Assembly: GCA_001600875.1 (NCBI GenBank)
Contig: BCLD01000015.1
Span: forward strand, 658,001 to 722,000
Direction: 5' to 3'
Source: Solicoccozyma terricola
Lineage: Eukaryota; Basidiomycota; Tremellomycetes; Filobasidiales; Piskurozymaceae
DNA length: 64,000 bases
Below are positions 38,283-52,363 of this stretch, one piece after another. The notes beneath the pieces were generated by a model. It did not search any database and was not told where the DNA came from. It worked only from the letters and a program-made list of their open reading frames with translations. Each line of letters begins with the position of its first letter. Position 1 is the first letter of the stretch. Position numbers and translations under genes: made by a program.

Positions 38283-40329
38283 AAGAGAGTGTGACAACTG
38301 GAAGGAATCAGAACCGAAAGATTCTCATTGCATGGCAGCTTGTGTCTATAATGTTTGCCCCCGATATGAACGAGTATGGAGTCTTTGAATTTCCCCGAAT
38401 CAGCGCAGGGGAGCCTGACAACGTCGAACGCTGATTCCGCTGTGGCAGGTAAATGTCTCGTCATCGATACTGTCGCAGTGTTATTGTTGCGAGAGAGGTG
38501 CGTACGACCATGCCATTCAGCCGTGTCCATAAAGAACTTTTCATGCGCATTTCCTGTGGCCGATCCTCATGCTCATCGCCACCACTACCATGATCAAACC
38601 TTTGCCGTCGAATTGCACCGGGGACATTTCCATCGCCTTCGTTCGTTCGGCTCAGTCATCGAACATGTGCATATGTTCTTACAGGGATATTTGTGCCATC
38701 TCCCGAGTTCCTCAGAGGATCACGAGTAGCGGGACAAACGAAAGGATAGACAAGATCACGTGTCGTAATCTTCCCATTAACTTCCTATACCTTTTCCCTT
38801 CACCTGACAGCCAGGGAATCCATGGAGTCGGTGGATGAAAACAGGAGAGAGCCTCCAGGAGATTTATTCCCTTTCACTTGGCTGCAGAACGGATGAGACT
38901 GCATCTGTGACTGACTGCCCTACATGTAACATCCTCCGAACGGCGGGTGGTGGTCAAGGGTAGGTTAAGCAATGATGGAATCGGGCTGATTGCCAAGAGC
39001 AAGGATGCAAGCGATGTGATGGCGGAGGGGATGGGATAATGGATCAGCGTTATAGGACGACCCGGATGCTGCTGGCTTGGTACTTTTTTTTTGGTTATTT
39101 TGGTCTGGCTGACGTGAGAGGGAGCGACGGACGGGACGACATGGATGAGGATGACTGTGAGGGAATGGAGTGGAGGATCGTGACGACTGGTGGCCAACAC
39201 CCAACGTGAACTGGAGCTACGCGGGAGCTGGAAGACATTGTGCGCCGTTGGCTGAGAGTGTTCCCTGACGGTGTTACACCTCATCCCATGCCATCCCCTG
39301 CCATCCCCTGCCATCCCGTCCCATGCCCTCCCATCCCATCCGCCCTTCCCCCCCGCCATCACGTTGCGACTACTGGTCCGGCCCACCCGAATTTCAGAAC
39401 CGAGAGCGCGAAAAAACGCACCAATTTACCCCGTCACCATCATCCAGACCTTGGGGCAGTGGGCCGTCGTGCGGAAGGTGGCGGGAGGGGTGGTGGCGGG
39501 TCAGTCGTAGCTCGTAGTTGTCAGCATTCAGCATTTACCCTTACACACCTCTGTTGCCCATCCGAGTCGTCGTCGTCGCTGTCGTCCACCTTCTGAATTT
39601 TAAAAAACTCGTCGAGGGTGGTTTTCCCCCATTTCCCGAGTGACGCATTGCGATTGCGTGGATGGAATTTGCGGGGAGACGGGTGATCAAATTTACTCGT
39701 TTGAGGGGTGAGGTGGTGGGAGTCATCATACATCCGACTCCATTCCCTCAACATCATCAACCATTATCCATCCATCGACCACCATTCATCAACAACTCAG
39801 TAGCGAGGTCTGAAGGATAGTGGAAACGGATTGAAGGTGGGTGGGTTTTCGAGGATGGGGTTTCGATGGTGGTCAGCAAGAACAAGGGTCAAAGGGGGAG
39901 TGGTGGTGGTGACGGTGGTGGTGGTGTCGGTCGGTCGGTCGGTCGGCCGTTCGTTCGTCGGTGACGATCGATTGATAGGGTGATTAGAAATCCTTGGGTT
40001 AGCCAGAAAGTGAAGTGAGAGCAGGTCTTGGGTAGACATGACACCTTGCAGGCGCTACGGTATGTCTCAACCAAGCGTATACGACTCGTTTGATGTCAGA
40101 CTAGATCATCTACATCGTCGAGTACTGGGAGATCGCACACAGAGACAGCTGCAAGAGCTGAGCAATCCGAGAGTTGAGGGAGAATGGGGGTGGTTGTAGG
40201 AATTGTTAACGGTCGGTCCAACACCAAGCTGATCCTTTTTTCCTCCTATTCAACGCCGTCCTTGCAAACGTCCTATCCTATCCCGTCCCATCCTATCCTA
40301 TCTTACCCCTCTCACAGCTCTACCCCAAC
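38283..40329. other. 2 kb gene-poor region before CHD1
   Basis: No open frame here shows coding character or plausible splicing. It holds low-complexity sequence: repeated CATCCC units at about 39280-39350, a CGGT tetranucleotide run at about 39927-39947 following a GGT-rich stretch, and CCTATCC repeats at about 40269-40305 just before the CHD1 start. Most of it is probably the pectinase 3' region and the CHD1 promoter/leader. A non-coding RNA or a small intron-rich gene is not excluded. Confidence 0.45.
39927..39947. repeat. CGGT tetranucleotide repeat
   Basis: Five near-perfect CGGT/TCGG units adjoining a GGT-rich stretch; simple sequence in the CHD1 upstream region. Confidence 0.7.
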
Positions 40330-43300
40330 ATGGAGATCCAAGATCCCAACACATCCACAATGATGATAGATCCAATTCAAACCGATAAGACTCCGAATGG
40401 AGATCAAATTGAAGTTCGGGATATGAAAAGTGAGGTCGGTGTTGTGGTGAATGGACAAAAGGTGGATGGAGGAGATGGTGTAAGGAAGGAGAATGGAGGT
40501 GAGTCTTCTTTGGGGATGTCCTGCATGGATGGGGGTGAGAGTCGGTTGGCATGCCTGGGAGTTTTGAAGAGGAACGCAGATGGTAGGATGGGATGTGTGT
40601 GCAACGTTGGAAAGACCAGACGGAGAGGATCTGGTGACTGATGTACCGATCTGAAGAAGCGTCAAGGTTAGAGTGATGGTTGGATGCTTAGCGAGTTCCG
40701 TGGAAGGCGAGGCGAGGCGAGGAGGGCCGGTGTCGATAGGACCTTTGAAACTGACTCTATTCCGTTCAATCTGTCAATCCAGTTTCGTCTTTCCCCTCAT
40801 CATCTACCAGCACTACATCATCCTCAGTTCCTGCTGCTGCTACGTCACATCAACCACGAGAACTAGCTCCTCTTCCGCAATCTACGTTAGGACCAGCACC
40901 AGCACCGGCACCAGCACCAGCACAAGCTCCCGCTCCGACCCAATCCACCGCACCTCCTCCACCCGTCGAAGATGATTCCGACGCATACGGCTCCGACGAC
41001 GACGCAGATGGAGAAGACGATGATGAAGTTGTTGCTCCAGCTCCCGTCTCATCTGTAGGAGAGAGACCGACGACAGGAGGGAAATCGATAATGAGTTTTA
41101 CGAATGGCAATGCTATTACTGGACAGGTGGATACGGGCCTCGCGAAGCAGGCGGCGATGGATGCGGAACTTTATGGGTCACGGAGGAAAGAGATTGGCGT
41201 TAATGAGGAAGAAGAAGTGAGATGTCGTCCATCTGGCAAACACGCATCACATCGGTTTTCTGACCCTTTTTGGATCCTTTCTCACAGCACTCCGAAGGCT
41301 CAGCATCAAGTTCCCCATATCCTGAAGGTGAACCATATCAGGGTCCTCTGTCTTCCGATGACGATGATGATATTTCAGAAATGGACGAGGAGGACGAAGC
41401 TGATGGAGAGTTTGGTTCAAAGAAGAAGACGAAGAAGAAGAAGAAGATCATCAACAAGAAAGAAGAAAAGTCGGCCAAGGTAAAGTCTGGATTGCTGAGT
41501 GGTGCCACGTCAAGTAGAGCTGGATCTTCGAGACGTGAGTGTGATATTCGTGTGATATTCGTGTCACATCATTTTGATGAGTTCCCCTGCCAACTCTCGC
41601 AGCAAGCAAACAACCCGCCACCTTTCAAGCTCGAGCAGCACGCTCAGATTCATCAGACTCAGACTACGCTCGCAAATCTCATCGTAAAAAGAACCCCGTC
41701 GTCGCTGGCATAAAGCGGAAATCACGGGGTGGCTCCGAGGCTATCGACTCTGATCAGAGCTTCCGCATAGGTAGGAATGGACGACCGACTCCGAATTATA
41801 ATGAGAAAACGGCGGATTACGGGTTGGAGCCGGATGAGATGAGTGATCCGGACGAGGTGAAGAAGTCGAGGATAAGTCAGTTGTTGGAGCAGGGAGAAGG
41901 TTGTGAGTGGCGCGATGTTCGATTGATAAAAATTGCTACTTTGCTGACCTGTGACGCTGTCTTCGCTAGCCTCTATCCCGGAGGATGAGATAGAGGGCGT
42001 TTTCGGCTGGCAACGAGACGAGGACAGACTTGCAGATGAGAAGGATCTGCCGCATGAAAATATTGTAGGTTGTTCCTCTCCAAACTCTCTGTAAAGCCTG
42101 CAATAACCGTACCCCTTCATTCAGCGCTATCACATCAAGTGGAAAGGCAACTCCAACCTGCACAACACCGACGAACTATACAGCTATCTGAAGCAAGAAG
42201 GCTACCGCGGCTTCAAACGCGTCGACAACTACATCAAGACTGTATTTTACCCCACCCAACGCATGCGACATCCTGGTCCAAATGATTACAAGCCGACACG
42301 GGAGGACCTCGAGGCATTCGAGATTGAGATTGAGCGACGGAAGGACGAGCTGGAGAATTGGAAGACGGTAGAAAGGGTCATCAGTGAAAGACCGGCAGAT
42401 GCGAATGAGGATATCGATCACCCGCACACCGAGTATCTTTGCAAATGGACTGGCCTGCCTTACAGCGAATGCACCTGGGAAAGCGACGTCCTCATCAAGG
42501 AAAAAGCGTCGCAGCAGATCGAGGATTACCACGTGAGAGAGCAATCAGAGACTGTCCCGTGGAGATCGACCTACTATGCTCCGGGGAAACGCCCACCTTA
42601 CCTCAAGATCAATGAGGATCCGAAATGGCTCACCGTCAATGGTGGCGCGCTGAAGGAGTTCCAGCTGACGGGGCTCAATTGGCTAGCCTACTTGTGGTCC
42701 AAGGAGGAGAACGGCATTCTGGCAGATGAGGTGAGTCCGGCGATGCGTTCTTGACCGATGACTGAGACTGATTTTGCGATGGATGCTCCTAAAGATGGGT
42801 CTGGGAAAGACCGTGCAATCAGTGGCTTATCTCTCCTACCTCTTTCACGAACGTCAGCAATTCGGACCCTTCCTTGTCGTTGTCCCTCTCTCCACCATCT
42901 CCGCATGGCAAATGCAGTTCCGGATTTGGGCACCCGATATGAATGTTGTTTGCTACATGGGGCCAGCAGAATCGCGCGAGGTCATTCGGACGTTTGAATT
43001 CGGGCACCAGAAGAAGCTCAAGTTTAACGTCCTTCTCACGACGTACGAGTTCATCCTCAAGGACCGTCAGGAGCTGCAGAGCATCAAGTGGCAGGCGATG
43101 GAGGTTGATGAGGTGAGGTAATGTCCCTACTATACAAAACATTATTTTGCTAAATCCTACCTATCCTACCAGGCCCATCGCTTGAAAAACAGCGAATCAC
43201 AGCTATACGAAGCGCTGACTTCTTTCAACGCGGCATCTCGACTCCTGATCACGGGGACCCCGCTGCAGAACAATGTCAAGGAGTTGCTTGCTCTCATGCA

Positions 43301-46300
43301 CTTTTTGATGCCCGAACGATTCCAACTTCTGGCAAACGACTTTGACCTTACGGATGCCGACCAGGAAGTCAGAATTAAGGAGTTGCACGAAAAGCTTGGC
43401 ACTCTCATGTTGAGGCGTTTGAAAAAGGATGTGGTCAAGGAGATGCCGACCAAATCGGAACGGATCCTTCGAGTGGAACTGTCTGCTATGCAAACGCAGT
43501 ATTACCGGAATATCTTAACGAGGAACTTCTCCGCCCTCAGCAAGGGAGGCACGCAACAGGTCAGCTTGATGAACGTTGCAATGGAACTGAAGAAGGCCTC
43601 AAATCACCCTTACCTATTCGATGGCGCTGAGACGCACTACGAGAACCAAAGCGATACTATCAAAGGCATTGTTCGCAACTCTGGAAAGATGGTCCTGCTC
43701 GAGAAACTACTGGCAAGGCTCAAGCAGGATGGTCATCGTGTTTTGATCTTCTCACAGATGGTTCGCTTGCTTGACATCATGTCCGACTACATGACATTGC
43801 GTGGCTACATCTTCCAACGGTTGGATGGTACAGTCGGGTCGGACTTGCGTAAGAAATCGATCGAACACTTCAACGCTCCCGATTCCCCCGACTTTGCATT
43901 CCTCCTTTCGACTCGAGCTGGTGGACTCGGAATCAATTTGGAGACTGCCGACACTGTCATCATCTTTGACTCGGACTACAACCCTCAAAACGACTTGCAG
44001 GCAATGGCTCGAGCTCATCGACTCGGTCAGAAGAACCACGTCAACATCTATCGTTTCGTCTCGAAGGGCACTATCGAGGAAGACATTCTAGAGAGAGCCA
44101 GACGGAAAATGATCTTGGAGTATGCGATCATCAACCAGATGGACACGTCTGGCCAGCACATCGACGGCAAGGCAAAGGCTGCCAAAGCCCCAGAAACCTT
44201 GTCGAAGGAAGAATTGTCCGAGATTCTCAAATATGGTGCTCAGAGCATCTACAAGACTGACGAGACGCAACAGAACAAGAAGCTCGACGAGATGGACCTT
44301 GACGATATCCTTACCAAGGCAGAGAGCCACGAAACTGAGGCAATCGCCGGCGCTCAGGGAGCTTCGTCTGGGGGTGAAGGTTTCTTGGCTCAGTTCGCTG
44401 CTATTCAGGACGTCAAGAACGATGATCTGAGTTGGGAAGACATTATTCCAGTCGACGAGAGGGAGAAGGCGGAAGAAGAGGAGCGCGAGCGATTGCTTGA
44501 GGAGCAGAAGAAGGCAAACGAGCCAAGGAAGCGAGCGGCTGCTCCGGCCCCGGGCGCCTTCGAGGGCACGGATGGAAACGATCGTGCATCACCGAGCTCA
44601 TCTGTGGGGGAAAAATCGGGCAAACCGCAGCTCAAGAAGCCGAAAGTTATGCCGCCGAAGCGCACGGTAGTGGAGCGAGCGCACTTCTTGAAGGGTGAGT
44701 GGGGGGAGATTGGCGAGGGTTCTGTACAGCTGACTCACCTGATTGACTGATTACTGTAGAGCGTGATCTTCGAGTGTTGGTTCGAGGTATTCAGAAATGG
44801 GGCGACATTCGTGCTCGATTCAGCCAAATTGTACGTCCATTCGATCATGTTCGGCCGTCTTCGTGCCTTTGACTTCCAGTGTCGTCTTTTACAGGTCGCT
44901 GAAGCCAAGCTCGAAACCAAGAATCCTGAGGTACTCCGCGAGGCGGCTGATGACCTGCTTGTAAAGTGCGAGGAAGCGATCCAAATCCACAAGAGCGAGA
45001 TCAGGGCGAAGCAAGATGCCGGCGAAGTCATCACCTCGGCCATGCGACAGAAGGCCGTTCTCATCAACTTCCGAGGTGTAGCCAACTTGAATGCCGAGAC
45101 GACGGTGCAAAGGGCGACCTCGCTGAGGGCTCTCTACGATCATATGTCGAGGGTAAAGGACCCTTTGACGTGGCAAGTTCCAGCGGAGCATCTGAAGCCG
45201 ACGATGAATTGGACTGTGGAGTGGGGTGCGTTTGAAGATTCGAGATTGTTGGTCGGAGTGCATCGATATGGGTTCGGCAGTTGGGAGACTATGCAGGAGG
45301 TATGTTTTGTTTCTGTGTCTACGTGTGCAACCCAGCAGGCTGACAGACGAGGACATGGCAGGACGAATCCCTCGGTATGGCTGGCAAATTTTATCTCGAA
45401 GACCCCAAGAAGAAGCCCGACGACCCGGAAGCACCCAAGTTTACTCCGAGCGCGATCCACCTCGTCCGTCGAGCCGATTACCTATGCGGCTTAATCAAAG
45501 AATACGAGGAGAACCTTCGAATATATCAAGAGCAGCAAGCTGCTGCTGTCGCTCCACCCCCTCCTATCAGGTCGTACTACCAGCCTCCGATCCCGGGCTC
45601 ATCTAGGGCGGGACAAAGTCCTGCTGGTAGTGTGGCAAGCGATGACCAAAGCTCGAAGAAGCGAAGGAAGACTCCAGTGTTTACGGATTCAGAAGAAGAG
45701 TCGGATTATGCTTCAATGGACGAGGATGCCGTCAAAGAGGAACTCCGACCTGTCAAGGCGCAACTTCGACGACTTAAAGGAGGTACTGGTGAACTTCCGA
45801 GGGAAGAAAAGCTTGCGGTACTCAAAGAATGCCTTTCCGTCGTTGGTCAGCGTATCGAACAAGTCGTCGCTTCTCGTAAAGCGCGCGGCGAGAACGAAGA
45901 TAAATGGAGAAAGCACTGTTGGGTGTTTGCTTCATTCTTTTGGCCGAGAGCAGGGGTGAATTATTCCAAGCTGCAGTCGATTCATGCAAAGATGGTGAAT
46001 GTGAGTGTTGTGTTGTGTTGTGTGTGTGTGTGTGTGTGTGTTTGTTCGGAATACGAAACTGATTTCAGACTTTGGGTTTGTGCATCGCAGCAGTCCGACG
46101 GTAAAGCAACGATAGCATCACCAGCAATCGCAACTTCCTCTCCCGCACCTACCGCCAGTACCAAGAAGAAACGAGCTCAACCCGCCGACGCTACCAGTTC
46201 TCCCGCTCCAGCTATGGCAGTGAAGAAGATCAAGTTGGTCCATAAGGCGGACGGCGGGGCATCCCCTGCTGAACCGAAGAAGGGAAAGGGAAAGAAAAAG

Positions 46301-46351
46301 GAAGAGAAGAGTGTTGCGATTATCAAAGACGAGGATGAGCTGATGGAATGA
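40330..46351 (+). CDS. CHD1: CHD1 chromatin remodeler
   Basis: ATP-dependent nucleosome spacing factor acting during transcription elongation. Exon 1 (40330-40499) starts [12 protein letters not shown]; an acidic, proline-rich N-terminus follows ([12 protein letters not shown]). Tandem chromodomains lie around 42100-42540 ([27 protein letters not shown]). The Snf2 ATPase spans about 42600-44130 with [18 protein letters not shown] (the DEAH box split by an intron), [22 protein letters not shown] and [17 protein letters not shown]. Then a SANT/SLIDE DNA-binding region (about 44760-45290, [19 protein letters not shown]) and a C-terminal CHCT/DUF4208 domain (about 45770-46000, [11 protein letters not shown]). 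The tail is lysine-rich. An intron near 46000-46090 contains a long GT microsatellite. No key residue appears missing. Confidence 0.96.
46016..46042 (+). repeat. GT dinucleotide microsatellite in a CHD1 intron
   Basis: Run of about 11-13 GT units starting just after the donor of the last CHD1 intron. Confidence 0.85.
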
Positions 46352-47764
46352 ACATGATAATGGTCCTATGATCAAGGAAATAACGTAGATTTGAATTGTT
46401 CTTCCGTGCTATAGCTTGTGTGGATTTAATGATTGCATCGATAGCGCATATTGAATGTTTGGAAACCCTATGTCGGGCAATTGTGTGAGACGGGACTCCT
46501 GCTTGCCTCTACGAAAAAAAAGAAAAATGGGCCCTGTAGCTGTACCCGGAACCTCGATGGATAAGTCTCCAATGTCCAATGTGGGAGCGACAGTGCTCAG
46601 ATCGGTCCGCTACGGGACGGGAGCACTGAGAAGCACTGGAAAGTGAGGATCCAATAGTGGTATGAGGCTTAGGATACATGCCATTGGGAAATAAATTGCC
46701 CTCGGAGCGTGGTCGGCAGCGAGAGATGGGATCGTTCGATGGAGTCGTTCGATGGAAAACATTCGATGTGTGTACCCGATGCAACTGTGTGTATAGCTGA
46801 AGCTGTGCGCTTGCCCACCGACCATCGTCCCCACCACCTACACCTACACCTACCCCTACGAGTGGCACCACTTGCCCCCTCTGTGTCCTCGGGTGGCGAA
46901 TCCAGAGCGTGGGGGGCGGGTCGGGGGCGTCAAAACTGATTCGCAGCCACGGAGGGAGCAACCCACCCACCCCACACACAAGACAGCAACACCCCGAACA
47001 ACGCAACATCACACACACAGCACCGGTCTCAACACCTTGGTCTCCTTCTCCACCCTCTCTCCGTCTTCCCAACCCCCCACCCACCGATCGTTTCCTCCCA
47101 TTGCACATTCGGGCGCTCTCTCCACGTCTGCAAACCTTGGTCTCCCTTCAAGCTCTACGCGTTATTGTTTCCTCGGGCGTACGATCATACGCCAAATCGG
47201 TCGGTCGAGTCTACTCTGCTGGAGGGATAGTAAGGTTCTGGGCTTGGGTCTAGGCGGATAACCTCTTTTTTGTTCGGTCTACTACTGGACGTCGAGGAAC
47301 AACAAAGGAAATATCTACCTTGTTGGGGTCGGCATTTTTTTCCAACCCCTTTTTTTTCTTTTTCTTTGCGTTCGATTACTAGATCGATATAGGAAACGAG
47401 TTCTAAGAGAGAAAGTTACAGATCTCTCAAGATCTATACTCACGGAGACTTGTGGAATACATCGTTTCAGTCCGGGATAATTCAACACTACAACCCCTTT
47501 CCTCCTCGATCTAGGGGGGGTTTTTTCCTTTAATCAACCCACTCTCCAAGTCGCGTCTCCTACGGATCGTCCCACTTCGACTTTTTTAACTTGAACCGTC
47601 AACCTTCAACCGTCAACCTCTCCTTCTCACAGGAGTCATCTCATTCATTTTATCACATCCCCGAACCACCAACCGTCGCATCTCTTCGCATCCAGCAACA
47701 ACAAACTAGAACCCCAAACCATCCTTTCCTAATCTTGCCCACGCCCCCCCCCCCCCTTCTCAAC
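46352..47764 (+). promoter_or_regulatory. promoter and long leader of HMG-CoA reductase
   Basis: 1.4 kb between CHD1 and HMG-CoA reductase, both on the plus strand. No gene supported. From about 46970 the sequence becomes strongly pyrimidine-rich with runs of T and C (47330-47360, 47515-47530, 47741-47755), as in long fungal 5' leaders, up to the ATG at 47765. An AGATCT-containing inverted repeat lies near 47420-47435. Confidence 0.5.
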
Positions 47765-50700
47765 ATGCTTCGATCACTCCTTCGTGCGATATCATCAACG
47801 GCTGCTTCAAGTCCGATTGAAAGTATTACTTTGACGTTTACGATTGTGACTTTGGTTTACTTTCAATTGTTACATGCTGTGAAAGATAGTGATTTGTGAG
47901 TTTGGTTGAATGGAAGAAAAAAAAAGTGGTTGGGGCTGAGGGTTTGGGAGGGGGGCTAACTTTGGTTAACTTTTCCAACAATCAGCTTCACATTACCTAC
48001 TTTGAAAACGAATCCTATTCCATCCTCATTCTTTTTCCATTCGATTATACCAACCGCACAACGACCTCAAACCTCTCAATTCGCTCGTGATTCAACGATA
48101 TGGCTTGATTCAGTAGATACCCCTCGACTCTGGGAAACAATCACTAATATTGATTCAATTGATCAACTTCGATTTACCTCTACCACGCAAGGAATGAAGA
48201 ATGTTATCGTTAAACAAGTCATCATCGAGTCTGTTGATGGCGATTGGGACGATCAAGGTGTTCAGGAATGGCAACGGTTGGTGGTTGGTGGTAGTGGTGG
48301 TGGTGGTGGCGGTGGATATGAGGATGTTTGCGTTAGGAATGGGAAGGAATGTCTGTTGTTGGAGATTGAAGGCGATAACGAGAGGAAGGTCTTGACGTTG
48401 TTTGTGGATGAAGATAAAGGGTTGGATGCGAGATCATTCATTGATGATCTCGTTGATATCCCTTCAATCTCACTCAACACTTCATCTGGAACATACACCT
48501 ACTCGATGTCTTCTTCAGATTCTTACTCGGTTTGGCAATCTACATTATTCAACGTACCGACCGACATATTCCATTCTTCTCGATCTAATCATACGACCGA
48601 ACGACGGAATATTAAATGGGCGGGTTATGCTGTTAGAGCATTAGGTGTTAGGTTTTGGGCGTTGGCGAAGAATGCGGATTCAGCGGATATTTTCGTCGTT
48701 TTGTTGGGATACATCTTGATGCATGCGACGTTTGTTAGGTTGTTTTTAAACATGAGGAAGATGGGCAGTTCGTTTTGGTTACGTGAGTTTGTTTCTTTTT
48801 GGGGGGGGGGGGGGGGGGAAGACCTCGGTAGAACTGACTTTTGGATTTGTTTTGGTTTTCGGTTCGCATTCAGCTTCTGCGACGCTCATCTCATCCATCT
48901 TTGGTTTCCTCTTCGCTCTCCTCGCGGCTTACCTCCTCGCTGTCCCTGTCGATCCAATTTGCTTATCCGAAGCACTTCCTTTCCTCGTCATTACCATCGG
49001 ATTCGATAAACCGTTCCTCCTCGCACGAGCAGTGTTTTCCAACCCCCAGATTGAACCAGTCGCTGCACCGTATCCACCAAAGATCCGAGAGCTAAAGGAA
49101 GAAAGACACGCGGTCGACGAAGTTATCAAGAACGTTGAAAATGGGCATTCTCCTTCGATGAAAAACGGTAACGCACTCGAACTCGATCTTCAAGCTTTAC
49201 ATCGCGGACTCGAAGCTCATGAGAGGATTCAACGTGAGATAGCTGATAACAAGAACAGAGGTATCAGATGGGCTGCCCCAGTTGCAGCAAGCACGGTCGT
49301 CATGGATGCAGTTCACACCGTTGGCCCAGGGATTATCAGGGATTTCGCAATCGAGGTGGCGGTGTTGTGTGCGGGCGCTGCTAGTGGGATCGGTGGTTTG
49401 AGGGAATTCTGTTACCTTGGTGAGTTAAAGAAATACCGATTCGGCTTGGAGGGAGGACTGGTTACCTGACTGTCCTTCCCATCTCGCATGTAGCTGCCCT
49501 CATCCTCATCATGGATTGCTTCTGCTTGTTCACGTTCTACGTTGCGATACTGAGTGTCATGGTCGAGGTCTACCGAATCAAAGCCGTCCGCCGGCTTCAA
49601 CCTCGCAAATCATCCGCCAACTCTGTCACATCCCCAACGGGCGGGCTGTCCACTTCCACTTCCGAAGGCCATATCCTCTACTCGGACGCGTCTACCCCTG
49701 CTTCATTGGCATGGTTCATTCGATCAGCTCTCAAGTCGCTCAACAAGCGAGCCAAGGGATTCATTGGCATGAAGGCTCAGGCAAAATCAGATGAACCCAA
49801 GGACTTGGCCAAGGCTGTTAGCCCGGCGGGACGGCTAAAGTTGTGTTTGGTGAGTCTGAGAGTATCGCCGAAAGTCACTTTCTGCATTGCTTACGAAATC
49901 CATTGCAGATCGTTGCTTTCCTCACGTTGCACATCCTCAACCTCTGCACCACTCTTACAGTGCAAACCGCGCTTCGTCGTCACACGACTCACTCGGTCTC
50001 AAAGTACTTCTCATCGCCATCACCCACCAACACCGAGTCCTCTTTGTCGTCCGCAATGTCGCCTGTTCTGTCGGCGTTGCTCAGCGCGTACCCAACATCG
50101 AACATCCTCGTCGAGGTCTCACCGCCCACCAAAATCGAGGTCACTCTCGTTTCTTCAACCGCTCAACTAATCTCGTCCGTCCGCCGCAGATCCAGCATGG
50201 CGTCGCTAGACCGATTCATGTCCGAGTGGACCCTACTTGTCGGAGACCCCGTACTCAGCAAGTGGATCGTCGTCGCACTGGTCGTCAGCATCCTTCTCAA
50301 CGGTTATCTGATGAAGGGTATTGCATCGAGCAATGCACCCGACGGAGCGAGTGGGCCAACCGCCGTCGCAGCTGCCGCAGCCCGTCTTGTTACGGCCGCA
50401 GGTGTTTGGGAGGCAGATGAGCGCAAAGACATACTCAAGCACTCCCGCCAATGGAGTGGAGGCATCCAGTTGGAGAAGATCTCGGAGGACAAAGAGACAC
50501 ATGAGGTGGAGACATCCAATAAAATCAACAGTCGTCGTGCCTCCATCGTCAAGAACATCGTCATGCCTATCCCTGTCCACTTGCCGCACCCTGCCCCGAA
50601 TAGTATGCTCAATCAACGGTCCGGCGATGTCACTCCCACCTCATCGGACGGCGCCAGACCTGCGAAAGGTTCCGCGATTCGGCCCAACTTTTCGTCCGAG

Positions 50701-52363
50701 GTCGGTCACATGCACATCAACAAAACGCCCACCATCCCCATCTACGCTCCTCAGATCAACGGTATCCCTGAATCGCCATCTGCTTTGATTCGCGAGTACC
50801 CCACGTTCGTCGGCAGGCGATCACTCGAGGAGAGCTGGGAGATCTATGCTGGCGGTCTTGGCGCTTTCGATGTATCTGACGAGGAAGTTATCATGCTCGT
50901 GGAAAAGGGAAAGATTCCAGGTTATGGTCTCGAGAAGGGCCTGAAGGATTTGGAGCGAGCCGTGCGAGTCAGGAGGGCCGTCCTATCCCGAGCGTCCGTG
51001 ACTCGCACTCTGGAGAACTCGGATCTGCCAATGGCAGGATACGATTACGGGCGGGTAATTGGCGCATGCTGCGAAAATGTCGTTGGTTACATGCCAATCC
51101 CGGTAGGTATCGCTGGACCGCTTAACATTGACGGCGTGTCACTGCACATCCCAATGGCCACTACCGAAGGCACCCTCGTCGCCTCAACTTCGCGTGGTTG
51201 CAAGGCTTTGAATGCTGGTGGTGGTGTTACCACTGTCCTAACTCAGGACGCGATGACCCGTGGACCAGCGATCGACTTCCCTAGCATCACGATGGCCGCT
51301 GAAGCAAGACGATGGATCGATTCACCCGAAGGGTTTACCATCATCAAGGCGGCTTTCGACTCGACCTCTCGATTTGCACGACTGCAGACGCTCAGGTGTG
51401 CATTGGCTGGACGAACCCTCTATGTCCGATTCGCCACTCAAACCGGTGATGCTATGGGCATGAATATGATCTCGAAAGGTACGGAGAAGGCTCTGAACAT
51501 TCTTGCCGCTCGCTTCCCAGAGATGAACGTCCTCGCTCTGTCTGGCAATTACTGCACGGACAAGAAGCCGGCCGCCATCAACTGGATCGAGGGTCGTGGC
51601 AAGAGTGTGGTTGCTGAAGCTATTGTACCCGGGTCGGTCGTCAAGTCTGTGCTCAAGACCACCGTCAAGGACCTGTGCAACTTGAATATCAAGAAAAACC
51701 TGATCGGCAGTGCCATGGCGGGATCGATCGGTGGCTTCAACGCTCATGCGGCCAACATCTTGACTGTGAGTTTGAGCGGGATCTGATGTGCTTACGATAG
51801 CTCGTTGCTGACAAGCTGTTCCTCCGACAGGCGATATTCCTTGCTACTGGACAGGACCCAGCGCAGAATGTCGAGAGCTCCATGTGCATGACCTTGATGG
51901 AGCCGTAAGTCATGACTTGTGTTGGTTATTACCTGCAACGCACTCATGACGTTTTTCATCGCGCAGAATCAATGACGGCGAAGACTTGCTTATCACATGC
52001 TCAATGCCCTCTGTGGAGGTCGGTACCGTGGGCGGTGGAACTATTCTGGCACCACAATACTCGATGCTCGAATTGCTCGGTGTTGCTGGGGCACATCCAA
52101 CGAACCCGGGAGAGAATGCTCAACGTCTGGCGCGCATTATCTGTGCCTCCGTCATGGCTGGAGAACTTAGCTTGATGAGCGCGTTAGCGGCTGGCCATCT
52201 CATTCAAGCACACATGAAGCACAACCGTAGTGTACCGGCGACTCCAGGGGATAGTCGGCCAAGCACGCCATTCGGTGCGAGGACACCGGCACTGGCCCCG
52301 ATTAACACATCGAAGCCTCTGGTCAGCCCGAGGATGGACACTTTGAAAGTAGAGGCATGGTGA
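47765..52363 (+). CDS. HMG1: HMG-CoA reductase
   Basis: Rate-limiting mevalonate/ergosterol pathway enzyme of the endoplasmic reticulum membrane. The start [16 protein letters not shown] precedes a first membrane helix, a lumenal loop (about 48000-48640), and a sterol-sensing-type membrane region ([37 protein letters not shown], and helices to about 49990). The catalytic domain has [51 protein letters not shown] (NADPH site), [17 protein letters not shown] (catalytic Lys), [12 protein letters not shown] and [10 protein letters not shown]. The C-terminal HMKHNRS holds the catalytic His and a serine equivalent to the AMPK-regulated site. Seven or so exons; one intron begins with an 18-base G run. 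Confidence 0.97.
48801..48818 (+). repeat. 18-base G homopolymer in an HMG1 intron
   Basis: Uninterrupted G run just after the GTGAGT donor near 48783; likely length-variable, and could form a G-quadruplex in the pre-mRNA. Confidence 0.85.

Noticed and set aside
38283..38870. Possible gene after the pectinase
   Set aside because: Several short frames exist but none joins across plausible introns or resembles a known family.
38874..39386. 170-residue minus-strand frame in the gene-poor region
   Set aside because: Composition is low-complexity with a glycine/tryptophan-rich artefact from CATCCC repeats; no conserved motif or promoter.
46509..47108. 199-residue minus-strand frame between CHD1 and HMG1
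   Set aside because: It mirrors the pyrimidine-rich leader and has no protein-like features.
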